Notes: generated by a model from the sequence alone, not told the origin. DNA of 19,133 nucleotides from Thermocaproicibacter sp002397355 (GCA_036830905.1 DAISNS010000029.1:1-19133), one strand, 5' to 3'; positions 8,154 to 16,863 are shown, numbered from the stretch's first letter. A program made the numbers and translations.

Positions 8154-9485
8154 TTACCCGACGGTACGGCCCGTCAGGTCTCCGTCTATACAGTCCGTAA
8201 CCATAACCTCGGCAAACCGGCCCGGCACGGGTTTTTCCCCTTCGGCCCTGAAATAGACCTTTCCGTCCACGTCGGGCGAATCCATATACGACCGGCCGAA
8301 CCAGCAGCCGGCGTACCGGTCGAAGCCCTCCGTGAGGACGCGGAGCGTGCGCCCGGCCATCGCCTCGCCCATCTCCTGCATGAGATTCATCTGAATCTCC
8401 GCCACCGCTTCGGCGCGGCGCCTCTTTTCCGCCTCGTCGATCTGGCCGGGGAGCGCGGCCGCAGCCGTTCCCTCCTCCTGCGAATAGGCGAAACACCCCA
8501 GGCGCTCGAAGCGCATCTTCCGGACGAACGAGCACAACTCGTCGAACTGCCCCTCCGTTTCGCCGGGGTACCCGGCGATCAGCGTGGTGCGGATGACGAG
8601 GCCCGGCACCGCGGCGCGCATCTTCCCGATCAGCGCCTCGATCTCCCCGCGGTCCCCGCCGCGCCGCATGGAGCGCAGGATTTCCGCGTTGCAATGCTGC
8701 AGCGGCAGGTCGATGTACTTCACGATCTTTTCCTCCCCGGCGAACGTGCGCAGCAGTTCGTCCGTGATCCCGTCCGGATAGGCGTACAGCACGCGGAGCC
8801 ATTCGACGCCGCCAACCCTGCAGAGGCGGCGCAGCAGTTCCGCGAGCGCGGGCTTTCCGTACAGGTCCGTGCCGTAACGCGTGGTGTCCTGCGCGATGAG
8901 CACAAGCTCTTTCGCTCCGTTCGCCGCAAGGCGCTCCGCTTCCGCCACGACGCTCTCCATCGGGCGGGAGCGGTATTTCCCGCGGATCATCGGGATGGCG
9001 CAGTAGGAACAGCGGTTGCTGCACCCCTCGGCGATTTTCAGGTACGGCGACCAGCTCGGCGTGAGCAGCAGCCGCCCGCCGCAGAGCGGAAGCTCCGTCT
9101 TTTCCGGAAACGACTCCGCCTTCTCCCCGCCGAGGACTTTTTTCACCACGGCGGCGATATCCGAATCCGCGCCGATGCCGACGACGGCGTCCACTTCCGG
9201 GATCTCGCGCATGACCTGCCCGCGGTAACGCTCCGCCATGCAGCCCGTCACGACGATGGCCTTGATCTTCCCTTCGGCTTTCAGCCGCGCAAGCTCAAGG
9301 ATCTCGTCGATCGCTTCCTGCTTGGCGGAATTGATGAAAGCGCATGTGTTCACGATGGCCACATCCGCAAGCGACGCCTCGTCGCGGACGCGGAAGCCCG
9401 CTTTTTGCAGGGCGGCAAGCATGATCTCGCCGTCCACCTGGTTTTTTGCGCAGCCAAGATTGACAAGTCCCACAGAGTCCGACAT
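8154..9485 (-). CDS. rimO: Ribosomal protein S12 methylthiotransferase RimO (radical SAM)
   Basis: A 443-residue methylthiotransferase that adds a methylthio group to a conserved Asp of ribosomal protein S12. The N-terminal UPF0004 domain supplies three cluster cysteines: Cys12 (NLGCAKN), Cys48 (VNTCAF) and Cys82 (VTGCMAERY). The radical SAM core has CSNRCSYC (Cys155, 159, 162) followed by AIPMIRGKYRSR, which favours RimO over MiaB. A C-terminal TRAM-like domain lies at about 370-443. One small deviation is VDGE where RimO usually has VDSE. The ATG directly abuts the recX stop (TAAATG), with GGAGAGGA inside the recX end as ribosome site, so translation is probably coupled. Confidence 0.94.
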   Translation of the reverse strand: MSDSVGLVNLGCAKNQVDGEIMLAALQKAGFRVRDEASLADVAIVNTCAFINSAKQEAIDEILELARLKAEGKIKAIVVTGCMAERYRGQVMREIPEVDAVVGIGADSDIAAVVKKVLGGEKAESFPEKTELPLCGGRLLLTPSWSPYLKIAEGCSNRCSYCAIPMIRGKYRSRPMESVVAEAERLAANGAKELVLIAQDTTRYGTDLYGKPALAELLRRLCRVGGVEWLRVLYAYPDGITDELLRTFAGEEKIVKYIDLPLQHCNAEILRSMRRGGDRGEIEALIGKMRAAVPGLVIRTTLIAGYPGETEGQFDELCSFVRKMRFERLGCFAYSQEEGTAAAALPGQIDEAEKRRRAEAVAEIQMNLMQEMGEAMAGRTLRVLTEGFDRYAGCWFGRSYMDSPDVDGKVYFRAEGEKPVPGRFAEVMVTDCIDGDLTGRTVG

Positions 9486-10100
9486 TTATTCCTCTCCGTC
9501 CGATATAATCTCACGCATCGCGGCGCGGATGTCCTCCCACCGGTAACCCATGCGCTGAAGGGCCGCCGCCGCGCGGCGGCGGCCCTTTTCGTCTCCGAGG
9601 CAGCGCGCGTATTTTCTGGAAAGCACGCCCTTCGCGGCGGCGCGCGGCTCCGGCGCGTCTTCCGACGCGATGCGCCCGGCCGTTTCGCATTCGATCCCGC
9701 GCCGGATCAGTTCCAGCCGCACGCGGGACGCGGCGTACCCCTTCCGCGAAAAGAGCTCGCGGGCGAGCGAACGGGCGTACCGCTCGTCGTCCACCAGGCC
9801 GAGCTCCGCCATCTTCGCGGCTGCCCTGCCCGCCGCCTCCGGCGAAACGCTTCGGCTGAGCTTGCGCTCCAGTTCTTTTTCGGAGTGGGCGCGGCAGGCC
9901 AGGAGGTTCAGCGCCTTTTGCTCGGCGCGGCGGGCGTCGCTGGAAACGGCCAGCCTGTGGAGGAACTCGTCGGTCAGGTCGTCGCCCGGCCGAAGCCCGG
10001 CTTTCAGATAAACCTCCAGGTCGAGGTCAAACGCCTTCTCCCCGTCGATAAAGAGCGTCACGAGTGTTTTTCCGTGCGGCTCGGCGGAAGTGAGAATCAT
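9486..10100 (-). CDS. recX: Regulatory protein RecX
   Basis: A 204-residue RecX-family protein that modulates RecA filaments. It is rich in basic and acidic residues and made of the helical repeats typical of RecX: ALNLLACRAHSEKELERKL (about 62-80), a second near MAELGLVDDERYARSLARE, and RVRLELIRRGIE. The N-terminal part (about 1-55) carries a small beta domain, LVTLFIDGEKAFDLDLEVYLKAGL, seen in many Bacillota RecX proteins. Its ATG overlaps the recA stop by 4 bases (ATGA at 10100-10097), coupling it to recA. The very basic C-terminal third (KGRRRAAAALQRMGYRWEDI) is normal for the family. Confidence 0.9.
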   Translation of the reverse strand: MILTSAEPHGKTLVTLFIDGEKAFDLDLEVYLKAGLRPGDDLTDEFLHRLAVSSDARRAEQKALNLLACRAHSEKELERKLSRSVSPEAAGRAAAKMAELGLVDDERYARSLARELFSRKGYAASRVRLELIRRGIECETAGRIASEDAPEPRAAAKGVLSRKYARCLGDEKGRRRAAAALQRMGYRWEDIRAAMREIISDGEE

Positions 10101-11269
10101 GTGTCGTCGGCCTCAATATCGATATCCGAGCCGTAGCGCGAACCGCCGGAATCCTCCGTCCCCTCGGGCGGCGGAGCTTTTTCGTCTTTTCCCCCGGAAG
10201 GGGAGGATTTTCCCTGAGAACGGGGCTTGGAAAGCACTTGGCTGTCGCTGGCTCGGATTTTGGCTTCGATCTCCTGCGCCGTTTCGGGGTGCTCGTCGAG
10301 GAATTTTTTCGCGTTCTCACGGCCCTGCCCAAGGCGCATATCGCCGTAGTTGTACCACGCGCCGCTTTTCTGCACGATGTCCAGGTCGGCGCCGAGGTCG
10401 AGGACCTCCCCTGTGTGGGAGATTCCGTGGCCGAACATCATGTCGAACTCGGCCGAGCGGAACGGCGGGGCGATCTTGTTTTTCACCACGCGCACCCGCG
10501 TGCGCGAGCCGACCTGCTCGCCGCCGACCTTGATGGCCTCCGCCCTTCGGACGTCGAGGCGCACGGAGGCGTAGAATTTCAGCGCCCGGCCGCCCGTCGT
10601 CACCTCCGGATTGCCGTAGACGACACCGATTTTCTCACGAAGCTGGTTGATGAAAATGGCGACGCAGTTCGACTTGGAAATCGCGCCCGCCAGCTTGCGC
10701 AGCGCCTGCGACATTAGGCGCGCCTGCAGGCCGACCACGCTGTCGCCCATCTCGCCCTCGATCTCCGCGCGCGGCACGAGCGCGGCGACGGAGTCGATCA
10801 CGATCACGTCGATCGCGCCGGAGCGGACGAGCGCCTCGGTGATCTCGAGCGCCTGCTCCCCCGTGTCCGGCTGCGAAACGAGCAGCGAATCCACATCGAC
10901 GCCCAGCGCCGCGGCGTAGGTCGGGTCGAGGGCGTGCTCCACGTCGATGAACGCGGCGTTGCCTCCGTCCTTCTGGCCCTGCGCGATGCAGTGCAGCGCA
11001 AGCGTGGTCTTGCCGGAGCTTTCCGGCCCGTAGATCTCCACGATCCTGCCGCGCGGCAGGCCGCCGATGCCGAGCGCAAGATCCAGCCCCAGCGAGCCGG
11101 TGGAAATTGCCGCCACCTGCATGGCCCGGTTCTGCCCGAGACGCATGACGGCGCCTTTCCCAAACTGTTTTTCGATCTGTGCGAGCGCCGTCTCCAGCGC
11201 CGTTTTTTTATCCGTACCGGTGTCAACCGTTTTCGTCAGCTTTTTGGTAGCCGCACCTTTTTCCGACAT
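10097..11269 (-). CDS. recA: Recombinase RecA
   Basis: The strand-exchange ATPase of homologous recombination and DNA-damage signalling. Walker A is GPESSGKT (81-88); conserved segments include ALAQIEKQFGKGAVMRLG (28-45), VIVIDSVAALVPRAEIEGEMGD and the DNA-binding L2 region with FINQLREKIGVVYGNPE. At 390 residues it is longer than E. coli RecA (353), from about 15 extra N-terminal residues and a long charged, Pro/Ser/Gly-rich tail after about 345. The ATG has GGGAGGA at 11282-11276. It has its own promoter and heads recA-recX-rimO-pgsA. I found no GAAC(N4)GTTC LexA-type box near the promoter, so SOS control is not shown by this sequence. Confidence 0.98.
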   Translation of the reverse strand: MSEKGAATKKLTKTVDTGTDKKTALETALAQIEKQFGKGAVMRLGQNRAMQVAAISTGSLGLDLALGIGGLPRGRIVEIYGPESSGKTTLALHCIAQGQKDGGNAAFIDVEHALDPTYAAALGVDVDSLLVSQPDTGEQALEITEALVRSGAIDVIVIDSVAALVPRAEIEGEMGDSVVGLQARLMSQALRKLAGAISKSNCVAIFINQLREKIGVVYGNPEVTTGGRALKFYASVRLDVRRAEAIKVGGEQVGSRTRVRVVKNKIAPPFRSAEFDMMFGHGISHTGEVLDLGADLDIVQKSGAWYNYGDMRLGQGRENAKKFLDEHPETAQEIEAKIRASDSQVLSKPRSQGKSSPSGGKDEKAPPPEGTEDSGGSRYGSDIDIEADDT

Positions 11270-11323
11270 AACCGTTCCTCCCGTCTCAGCGCGGAGACAT
11301 CCGCCCTCGGCTCATTGTGATTT

Positions 11324-11352
11324 ATTATAATGGATTTCAGGCTGAAAAGCAA
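11324..11352 (-). promoter_or_regulatory. recA promoter, overlapping the 3' end of prmC
   Basis: A perfect TATAAT (11329-11324) is preceded, after 17 bases, by TTGCTT (11352-11347, 3/6 to TTGACA). The -35 box lies inside the last codons of prmC. Transcription would start near 11317, giving a leader of about 48 bases before recA. Confidence 0.65.
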
Positions 11353-12209
11353 GAAGCGCCGCGTTTCCTCCTGCCGGCGACAACGCGCTCCAGCCCGCTG
11401 AAATCCCGCAGGACGCGGACTCCCTCCAGGAGGGGGGAAAAGAGGCCGCAAACATCCTCCGCCTCGTCCTCCCCGATCTCCACCGCGACCACCCCGCCCG
11501 GCTTCAGCCGGGGAATCCAGAGGCGCGACAGAGCGCGGTAAAACCGGAGGCCGTCCTCCCCTCCGTCCAGCGCCTCCCTCGGCTCGCGCCGCACCTCGCG
11601 CTGCAGCGCGGGGATTTCCCCCGACCGGACGTAAGGCGGGTTGCAGAGGACGGCGTCCAAACCCGAAAAGCCGCGCGCGGCGGCCGGATCGAAAACATCG
11701 AGCGAAACCGCCGAGACGGCGTTGGAAAGCCCCGTTCTCTCGATGTTCCGCCGCAAAAAAGAAAATGCGGCCGGGTACTTTTCCACCGCCGTGACGCGCG
11801 CGCCGGGCAGAAGGGACGCGAGGCCGAGCGCCGCCGCCCCGGAGCCGGAGCAGAGATCGACGGCGGAAGGGTTCCCGGCGCCGCGCAGCAGCTCCGCCGC
11901 GGTGCGCACGAGCAGCTCCGTTTCTTCCCGCGGGATGAGCACGCCCTCCCCCACCGCAAGCGTCAGACCGAGGAACGGCCATTCGCCCAGAATATACTGA
12001 AGCGGCCTTCCCTCCGCGCGTTCGCGCGCCAGCGCGAGGTAGGCCGCCGTCTCTTCCGGGTCCGCGGCTTCGGCGGAACGGAGGATTCTCTCCTGGCGGC
12101 CGAGTCCGAACGCCTTCTCAAAAAGGCAGCCGGCGTCGAACGCGGGGGAATCGCAGCCGGCGGCCGACAGCAGCCGTTTGCCCGCCCGGTAGGCTTCCCC
12201 CAGGTTCAT
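11337..12209 (-). CDS. prmC: Peptide chain release factor N5-glutamine methyltransferase
   Basis: A 290-residue HemK/PrmC protein that methylates the Gln of the GGQ motif in release factors RF1 and RF2 using S-adenosylmethionine. An N-terminal helical domain (about 1-75) is followed by the Rossmann domain: LIPREETELLV (91-101), SAM motif DLCSGSGAAAL (118-128), AVEKYP (141-146) and the catalytic NPPY (190-193). Length is normal. Its ATG overlaps the DUF1385 stop by 4 bases (12209-12206), and it is the last gene of the run that starts at the lipoprotein. The usual partner prfA is not adjacent: recA follows instead. Confidence 0.94.
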   Translation of the reverse strand: MNLGEAYRAGKRLLSAAGCDSPAFDAGCLFEKAFGLGRQERILRSAEAADPEETAAYLALARERAEGRPLQYILGEWPFLGLTLAVGEGVLIPREETELLVRTAAELLRGAGNPSAVDLCSGSGAAALGLASLLPGARVTAVEKYPAAFSFLRRNIERTGLSNAVSAVSLDVFDPAAARGFSGLDAVLCNPPYVRSGEIPALQREVRREPREALDGGEDGLRFYRALSRLWIPRLKPGGVVAVEIGEDEAEDVCGLFSPLLEGVRVLRDFSGLERVVAGRRKRGASCFSA

Positions 12210-13171
12210 TTCCGGCCTTCCGGCACGCCGACGCGGTCTTCGCCGTTCTCCGGGATCACGGCGCGCATCGCCGCGATGGCCACCTCGATCATCCCGTCGT
12301 CCGGTTCCTTCGTCGTCAGGCGCTGCACCCAGAGGCCGGGGGCCGAGATGAAGCGCGTGAGACGGTTGTCGTTGCGGCCGCAGTAGCGGATCAGCTCAAA
12401 GCCGACGCCCACCGCAAGCGGGATGCACAGCAGCTTCGCAAGCGTGCGCGCGAAAGGGTTGGTGAACGGGATGAGGAAACCGATCAGGATGCCGATCAGC
12501 AGCATGAGGACGATAAAGCTCGTGCCGCAGCGCGGGTGAAAGCGCTGGTGCTTCCGCACGTTTTCCACGGTGAGCTCCTCGTCGTTTTCATAGCAGAAGA
12601 TCGTCTTGTGCTCCGCGCCGTGGTACTGGAACACGCGGCGCATATCCGGCAGGGAGGCGCAGGCGGCGAGATACGCGATGAAAATCGCGATGCGCATCAG
12701 CCCCTCCGCCGGCGACCGCCAGCCGGCGGCCGACGGCCCGGCCGCGCCCTGGATCAGATTGAAAAGCCAGGTCGGCAGCACGAAAAACAAAGCGACGGCG
12801 ACCGCGACGCCGAGGACGGTTCCCGCCGCGGAAACGGCGCCCGCGGTCTTATCGCCGAACGTTTTCTCCACCCAGCGGTCGAATTTCGTCTCCGCCGCAT
12901 CGTCGTCCAGGCCGGACTTTTCGACCGAGCGCATCATCGCACGGTAACCGACGGCGAGCGAATCCACGAAGGCGGCGATGCCGCGGAAAAACGGCAGGCG
13001 CCAGAAACGGCTTTTTTCCCGCAGGGAAGGGGCGGCCATCTCCTCACGAGAAATTTCACCGCCCGGCAAGCGCACGGCGAGCTCGGTCTTTTTCGGGCCG
13101 CGCATCATGACGCCCTCCACAAGGGCCTGTCCCCCGATGGACGTGATGCATTTTGTACGTTCTCTGCTCAT
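12206..13171 (-). CDS. DUF1385 (YqhQ-like) integral membrane protein
   Basis: A 321-residue protein of unknown function with the clear DUF1385 signatures: GGQALVEGVMMRGP (13-26) near the start, and FQYHGAEHKTIFCYEN (181-196) followed by HQRFHPRCGTSF (208-219). The conserved His, Glu and Cys residues suggest metal binding, but this is inference. Four hydrophobic segments are visible, at about 111-140, 158-174, 217-236 and 243-262. The family often sits beside prmC and prfA in Bacillota, and here prmC follows with a 4-base overlap. Its own ATG overlaps the histidine kinase stop (13171-13168), with AAGGAGG near 13192-13186 and GGAAAGG nearer. Confidence 0.92.
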   Translation of the reverse strand: MSRERTKCITSIGGQALVEGVMMRGPKKTELAVRLPGGEISREEMAAPSLREKSRFWRLPFFRGIAAFVDSLAVGYRAMMRSVEKSGLDDDAAETKFDRWVEKTFGDKTAGAVSAAGTVLGVAVAVALFFVLPTWLFNLIQGAAGPSAAGWRSPAEGLMRIAIFIAYLAACASLPDMRRVFQYHGAEHKTIFCYENDEELTVENVRKHQRFHPRCGTSFIVLMLLIGILIGFLIPFTNPFARTLAKLLCIPLAVGVGFELIRYCGRNDNRLTRFISAPGLWVQRLTTKEPDDGMIEVAIAAMRAVIPENGEDRVGVPEGRK

Positions 13172-14643
13172 TGGGGTTTCCTTTCCTCCTTGCCCGCTTC
13201 CCTCGTCCCGTTCTCAAGCTTCTGAAACGTCGGGATCCGGATCGTCACGGCCGTCCCGACGTTCTCATGGCTGTCGATCTCCAGGCTGCCGGAATGCAGC
13301 GTCATGATCTCGTCCGCCAGCGCGAGGCCGATCCCGGAACCCCGGACCGTCTGGTTCGCCTTGTAAAATTTTTTCTTCACGTTCGGCAGGTGCTCCGCGG
13401 GGATGCCGCAGCCGTCGTCGGCGATCACGACGCGGATGAACCCGCCGTCCTCTTCGGCGGTGACGTTGATGGTGCCGCCCTTCCGCGTATATTTCAGCGC
13501 GTTATCCAGCACGTTGACGAACACCTGGCGCAGACGGTTGATGTCGCCGAGGACGGGGGGAAGCATGGCCGGCTCGTCGTAGATCAGATACTTCTGCTCG
13601 CCGCGCGCCCGCTCGCTGAACATGTAAACGGCCGCGCCCAGCTCCGCGAGGATGTCGATTTTATCCATGGTGAGCGTCATGCGGCCGCTCTGCATCCGCG
13701 AAAAATCGAGAAGCTCCTCCACGATGCCCGAAAGGCGCTCCGTTTCGCTCACGATGATCCCCATCCCGCGCCGGAAGGTCTGCGGGTCCGTGTCGCCGGA
13801 CTGGATTGTTTCCGCCCAGCCCTTGATGGCGGTCAGCGGCGTGCGCAGCTCGTGGGAGACGGACGAGATGAAGTCGTTCTTCATCTTTTCGCTCTGGCCC
13901 AGCTCGCTGGCCATATCGTTGATGGTGTCGCAGAGGTCGCCGATCTCGTCGTTCGTCTGCTTCTGGATGCGGGCCTTGAAGTCGCCCTGCGCGATCCGCT
14001 TCGCCGTCGCGCCGATCTGGCGGATCGGCATGAGGATGGAGCGGATGAAATAGCGCCCGGAAAGCAGGACGAAAAGGATGACCAGCGCGCCGGCCATGAT
14101 GGAAGCCGCGGCGATCGTGAAAATCTGCCGGTCGGCCTCCTCGAGGGACACGACGTACCGGACCGCCCCGACGGGGGAGCCCGTCTCGTCGCGGATGACG
14201 CGCGTGACCGCCATCACCCGCTCGCCGGACCTGAGCTTTCCCATCCACGCGCCGTAGTCGTCCGGGCTGGCGAGCGCGCTGTTGTAATCCGGCATCGCCT
14301 GCGTCTCGTCCGGCGCAAAGCCGACGGACGTGGTCACGATGTGCCCCCCCTGGTTGATCACCATCAGCTCCATGCTTTCCTTGTTCGGGAAATCCTCCAC
14401 ATAACTGCGCGCGGCGGCCAGAAATTCCTTCGATGATTTTCTCCCGTAGCTGGAGAAAATGTTCGTCAGCTCGTCGGATCGGCCGTTCAGGGCGGACTGG
14501 ATGCCGTTGTAAACATACCCTTTCACCGCGACGGAAAGCGTCGTAATGAGCGTGACGACGACCAGCACCGTGACGCCGAGGCTGTTTGCGATCCAGCGGC
14601 GGGCGAGGCTCCCTTTGCCCGCCGTCCCGCTTTTCCCCCTCAT
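13168..14643 (-). CDS. Membrane sensor histidine kinase
   Basis: A 491-residue kinase. A transmembrane helix (about 21-41) is followed by an extracytoplasmic sensor domain of about 130 residues that resembles a single Cache/PAS-like module, with ELMVINQGGHIVTTSVGF (92-109) and GSPVGAVRYVVSL (155-167). A second helix lies at about 175-196. HAMP follows (to about 250), then HisKA with phospho-acceptor His264 in SSVSHELRTPL. The ATPase has the N box NVLDNALKYT, G1 DDGCGIP and G2 GSGIGLALADEI. All catalytic motifs are intact. The start has GGAGGGGG upstream. The partner regulator gene is 79 bases upstream. The signal is unknown; the kinase is co-transcribed with a lipoprotein that could take part in sensing. 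Confidence 0.95.
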   Translation of the reverse strand: MRGKSGTAGKGSLARRWIANSLGVTVLVVVTLITTLSVAVKGYVYNGIQSALNGRSDELTNIFSSYGRKSSKEFLAAARSYVEDFPNKESMELMVINQGGHIVTTSVGFAPDETQAMPDYNSALASPDDYGAWMGKLRSGERVMAVTRVIRDETGSPVGAVRYVVSLEEADRQIFTIAAASIMAGALVILFVLLSGRYFIRSILMPIRQIGATAKRIAQGDFKARIQKQTNDEIGDLCDTINDMASELGQSEKMKNDFISSVSHELRTPLTAIKGWAETIQSGDTDPQTFRRGMGIIVSETERLSGIVEELLDFSRMQSGRMTLTMDKIDILAELGAAVYMFSERARGEQKYLIYDEPAMLPPVLGDINRLRQVFVNVLDNALKYTRKGGTINVTAEEDGGFIRVVIADDGCGIPAEHLPNVKKKFYKANQTVRGSGIGLALADEIMTLHSGSLEIDSHENVGTAVTIRIPTFQKLENGTREAGKEERKPQ

Positions 14644-14722
14644 TCCGCTTTTCCCCCTCCTTTCCCGGGCATTTCTACCGCCGCGCGGCCTGCGCCGCCT
14701 GCTTCCCGCCGCGGGGCGGCGA

Positions 14723-15427
14723 TCACGCTTCCCACTTATAGCCGAGCCCCCAAACCGTGACGATGTGCTTCGGGTTGGAAGGCTCGTCTTCCACCTTCAT
14801 GCGCAGGCGGCGGATATTCACGTCGACGATCTTTTCCTCGCCGTAGTACGACTCCCCCCAGACGTGGCGCAGGATGTCGGTTCGGTCGATGGCGGTGCCG
14901 GGGTTGGAAAAGAAATACTCCATGATCTGGAATTCCACCTGCGTCAGCTCCACGGGGCTCCCGTTTTTCAGCAGGGTGCGGTTGCGCAGGTTGAGCACGA
15001 AGTCGCCGGAGCGGAGCTCCTCGCGGAATCCGCCGCGCCCGTGCGCCTCCTCCAGCGCCACCCGGCGGTAAACGGCGTCCACGCGGGCCACAAGCTCGCT
15101 CGGGCTGAACGGCTTCGTCACATAGTCGTCGGCCCCCATCATCAGGCCCCCAACCTTATCCATCTCCTGGGTTTTCGCCGTGAGCATGATGATGCCGATG
15201 GAGCCGTTGCGCCGGCGGATTTCCTTACAGACGGCGAGACCGTCGTTCTTGCCGGGCATCATGATATCCAGCACGGCGACGTCGATATTCTGGCCCTCGC
15301 GGTCATAGACGGCGAGAGCTTCGTCCCCGGTGGAAGCCTCCAGCGTGGCGTAACCCGCGCGCTTCAGGTTGATCACCACAAACTCCCGGATTGCCTGCTC
15401 ATCCTCCGCGACAAGGATCGTTTTCAA
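14723..15427 (-). CDS. OmpR/PhoB-family response regulator, TTG start
   Basis: A 234-residue DNA-binding response regulator. The receiver domain (1-118) has the acidic pocket Glu8-Asp9, phospho-acceptor Asp54 in VLDIMMPG, Thr83 and Lys105 in VTKPFSPSEL. The C-terminal winged helix (about 135-234) has ELTQVEFQIMEYFFSNPG, DILRHVWGESYYGEEKIVDVNIRRLRMKVE and HIVTVWGLGYKW, all typical. The start codon is TTG (15427-15425): the frame begins KTILVAEDE exactly where regulators begin, and a run of eight G (15441-15434) lies six bases upstream as an unusual ribosome site. It follows the lipoprotein after 22 bases and is paired with the kinase downstream. Its target genes cannot be read from this window. 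Confidence 0.95.
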   Translation of the reverse strand: MKTILVAEDEQAIREFVVINLKRAGYATLEASTGDEALAVYDREGQNIDVAVLDIMMPGKNDGLAVCKEIRRRNGSIGIIMLTAKTQEMDKVGGLMMGADDYVTKPFSPSELVARVDAVYRRVALEEAHGRGGFREELRSGDFVLNLRNRTLLKNGSPVELTQVEFQIMEYFFSNPGTAIDRTDILRHVWGESYYGEEKIVDVNIRRLRMKVEDEPSNPKHIVTVWGLGYKWEA

Positions 15428-15449
15428 AAAGGTCCCCCCCCTATTTGTT

Positions 15450-16799
15450 CTATTCCTGCGGAATCAGTTGAAAAGCCTCTTTGACTTCCCGCTCCGTCAG
15501 GGAAAGCGAATTGTTCGGCGACGGGATCAGCGCGGCGAAAATGAGGTTGTCCTTTGTCGTAAGCTCAAAGTAACCCGCCGTGTCCGCTTTCGCGTTCCAT
15601 TCCTTTTTTGTAAAGACCTCGACCTTCAGGAGCTGGGGGCCGAGGACGCCCGCCGCGTTGTTCGGCGACTGCATCCACTGGTAAAACGTAAAGGAACGCG
15701 TGGCGGGGTCCACCCTGGTCGTGATTTTCCCGCACCACATATCCGGAATGGACAGCAGGTAGCCGTCCGCGTAATCCACCACCATGCTCATTACGCGCAC
15801 GAACGTGTTACTCTGCGTATCATAGCGCTGCCAATTCGTCAGGTAGTCCGCTTCGTCGGCCGTCGCGCTGCTGTAGCCGGGCATCAGCGAAACGAGGGGG
15901 ATCTCGATGATCTTGTCGCCGTTGATGTCGCGGGAAACGACGGAGGTGTTCCGCACCGTGCTCTTGGCCGTTTTTGTAGCCGCGTCGTAAAAAGGCGCCT
16001 CCAGTTTTTTTGTTTTCGCGTTCCAGTAAAGCAGCTCCGTCACCATCGTGTTGGTTGATTTCACACCGTCGAGCACGACGCCCTTCTGCTTTTCGTTGAC
16101 GAGGCCGAGCTTCATGGAGGCATATTGCGTCACGCCGGTGTCGAGGGGAGCCCTCCCGACGGACTCGATGTTCTCGCCCTTCACGCGCAGCAAGTTGGCC
16201 TGCGCGGGCTGGTCGCCCGCCGTGACGCTCGCGGTAAAGATCTCGTCGCGCCCGTCGCCGTCGAAGTCCATCACAGCCAGCTCGCTGTAATTCTGGTACA
16301 GCTTCGTTTCGCTCATCTTCCCGTTTTTACAGGAATAGGCGCACGCCGTACCGTTGTTGTCCAGGTTGCTTCCCCAGCCGACGACGATCTCGTCTTTCCC
16401 GTCGCCGTCGAGGTCGCCGAAGCAGACGCGGTCCACCTGTGAGGCCTGGCTGCCGAACATGCCGATCACCTTCCATTTGTCGTCGGCCTTCTGCATAAAA
16501 ACGAGATTGGTCGCCGTCGGCTCGCCGGTCTCCTGATAAAACGCCATGGCCTCGTCGGCGCCGCTGCCGCCGATGTCATGCTTCAGGATGGCGGAGCGGT
16601 ATTCCCCCTCCGACGGGTACTTCAGCGTGATCTGGCCGCCGGCCGTCTGGTCCAGCAGCGCCTGGATATCCGCTTCATTCTCCCCGGTCGGCTTGGGGGC
16701 GTGCATCAGCGTCTGGGCGTCCAGCCCGGCGAACGAGCAGCCGGAAAGCGACACGGCGATCGACGCGGCCCAGGCCGCGATCCATGTTTTCCGTTTCAT
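15450..16799 (-). CDS. Secreted lipoprotein with FG-GAP/VCBS-like repeats
   Basis: A 449-residue predicted lipoprotein. The signal peptide MKRKTWIAAWAASIAVSLSGC has a lipobox (LSGC) with lipidated Cys21. The mature part contains FG-GAP/VCBS-type calcium-loop motifs: DLDGDGKDE (129-137) and DFDGDGRDE (178-186), plus a weaker DINGDKIIEIP further on, and regularly spaced beta-rich segments suggest a propeller-like fold. The frame is open to 16838, but ATG 16799 is chosen because it starts the signal peptide and has GGGGGGTGAAGGGA upstream. It precedes the response regulator by 22 bases, so it probably belongs to the same transcript and may modulate the sensor kinase outside the membrane. This role is inference; I know no characterised member. 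Proteins of this layout occur widely in clostridia. Confidence 0.85.
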   Translation of the reverse strand: MKRKTWIAAWAASIAVSLSGCSFAGLDAQTLMHAPKPTGENEADIQALLDQTAGGQITLKYPSEGEYRSAILKHDIGGSGADEAMAFYQETGEPTATNLVFMQKADDKWKVIGMFGSQASQVDRVCFGDLDGDGKDEIVVGWGSNLDNNGTACAYSCKNGKMSETKLYQNYSELAVMDFDGDGRDEIFTASVTAGDQPAQANLLRVKGENIESVGRAPLDTGVTQYASMKLGLVNEKQKGVVLDGVKSTNTMVTELLYWNAKTKKLEAPFYDAATKTAKSTVRNTSVVSRDINGDKIIEIPLVSLMPGYSSATADEADYLTNWQRYDTQSNTFVRVMSMVVDYADGYLLSIPDMWCGKITTRVDPATRSFTFYQWMQSPNNAAGVLGPQLLKVEVFTKKEWNAKADTAGYFELTTKDNLIFAALIPSPNNSLSLTEREVKEAFQLIPQE

Positions 16800-16854
16800 T
16801 CCCTTCACCCCCCTGCCCTGCGTGAAACAATATCCCATTTTGAATATTTATTTT

Positions 16855-16863
16855 ATTATAACA
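16855..16863 (-). promoter_or_regulatory. Extended -10 promoter of the lipoprotein/two-component operon
   Basis: TGTTATAAT at 16863-16855 combines a perfect TATAAT with the TGn extension. No good -35 box lies 17 bases upstream, which extended -10 promoters do not require. Transcription would start near 16848, about 50 bases before the lipoprotein ATG. Confidence 0.6.

Noticed and set aside
8140..9024. Possible long fusion upstream of pgsA in the same frame.
   Set aside because: That stretch is a shadow frame of rimO. pgsA starts at 8139 with a clear ribosome site and the conserved N-terminus.
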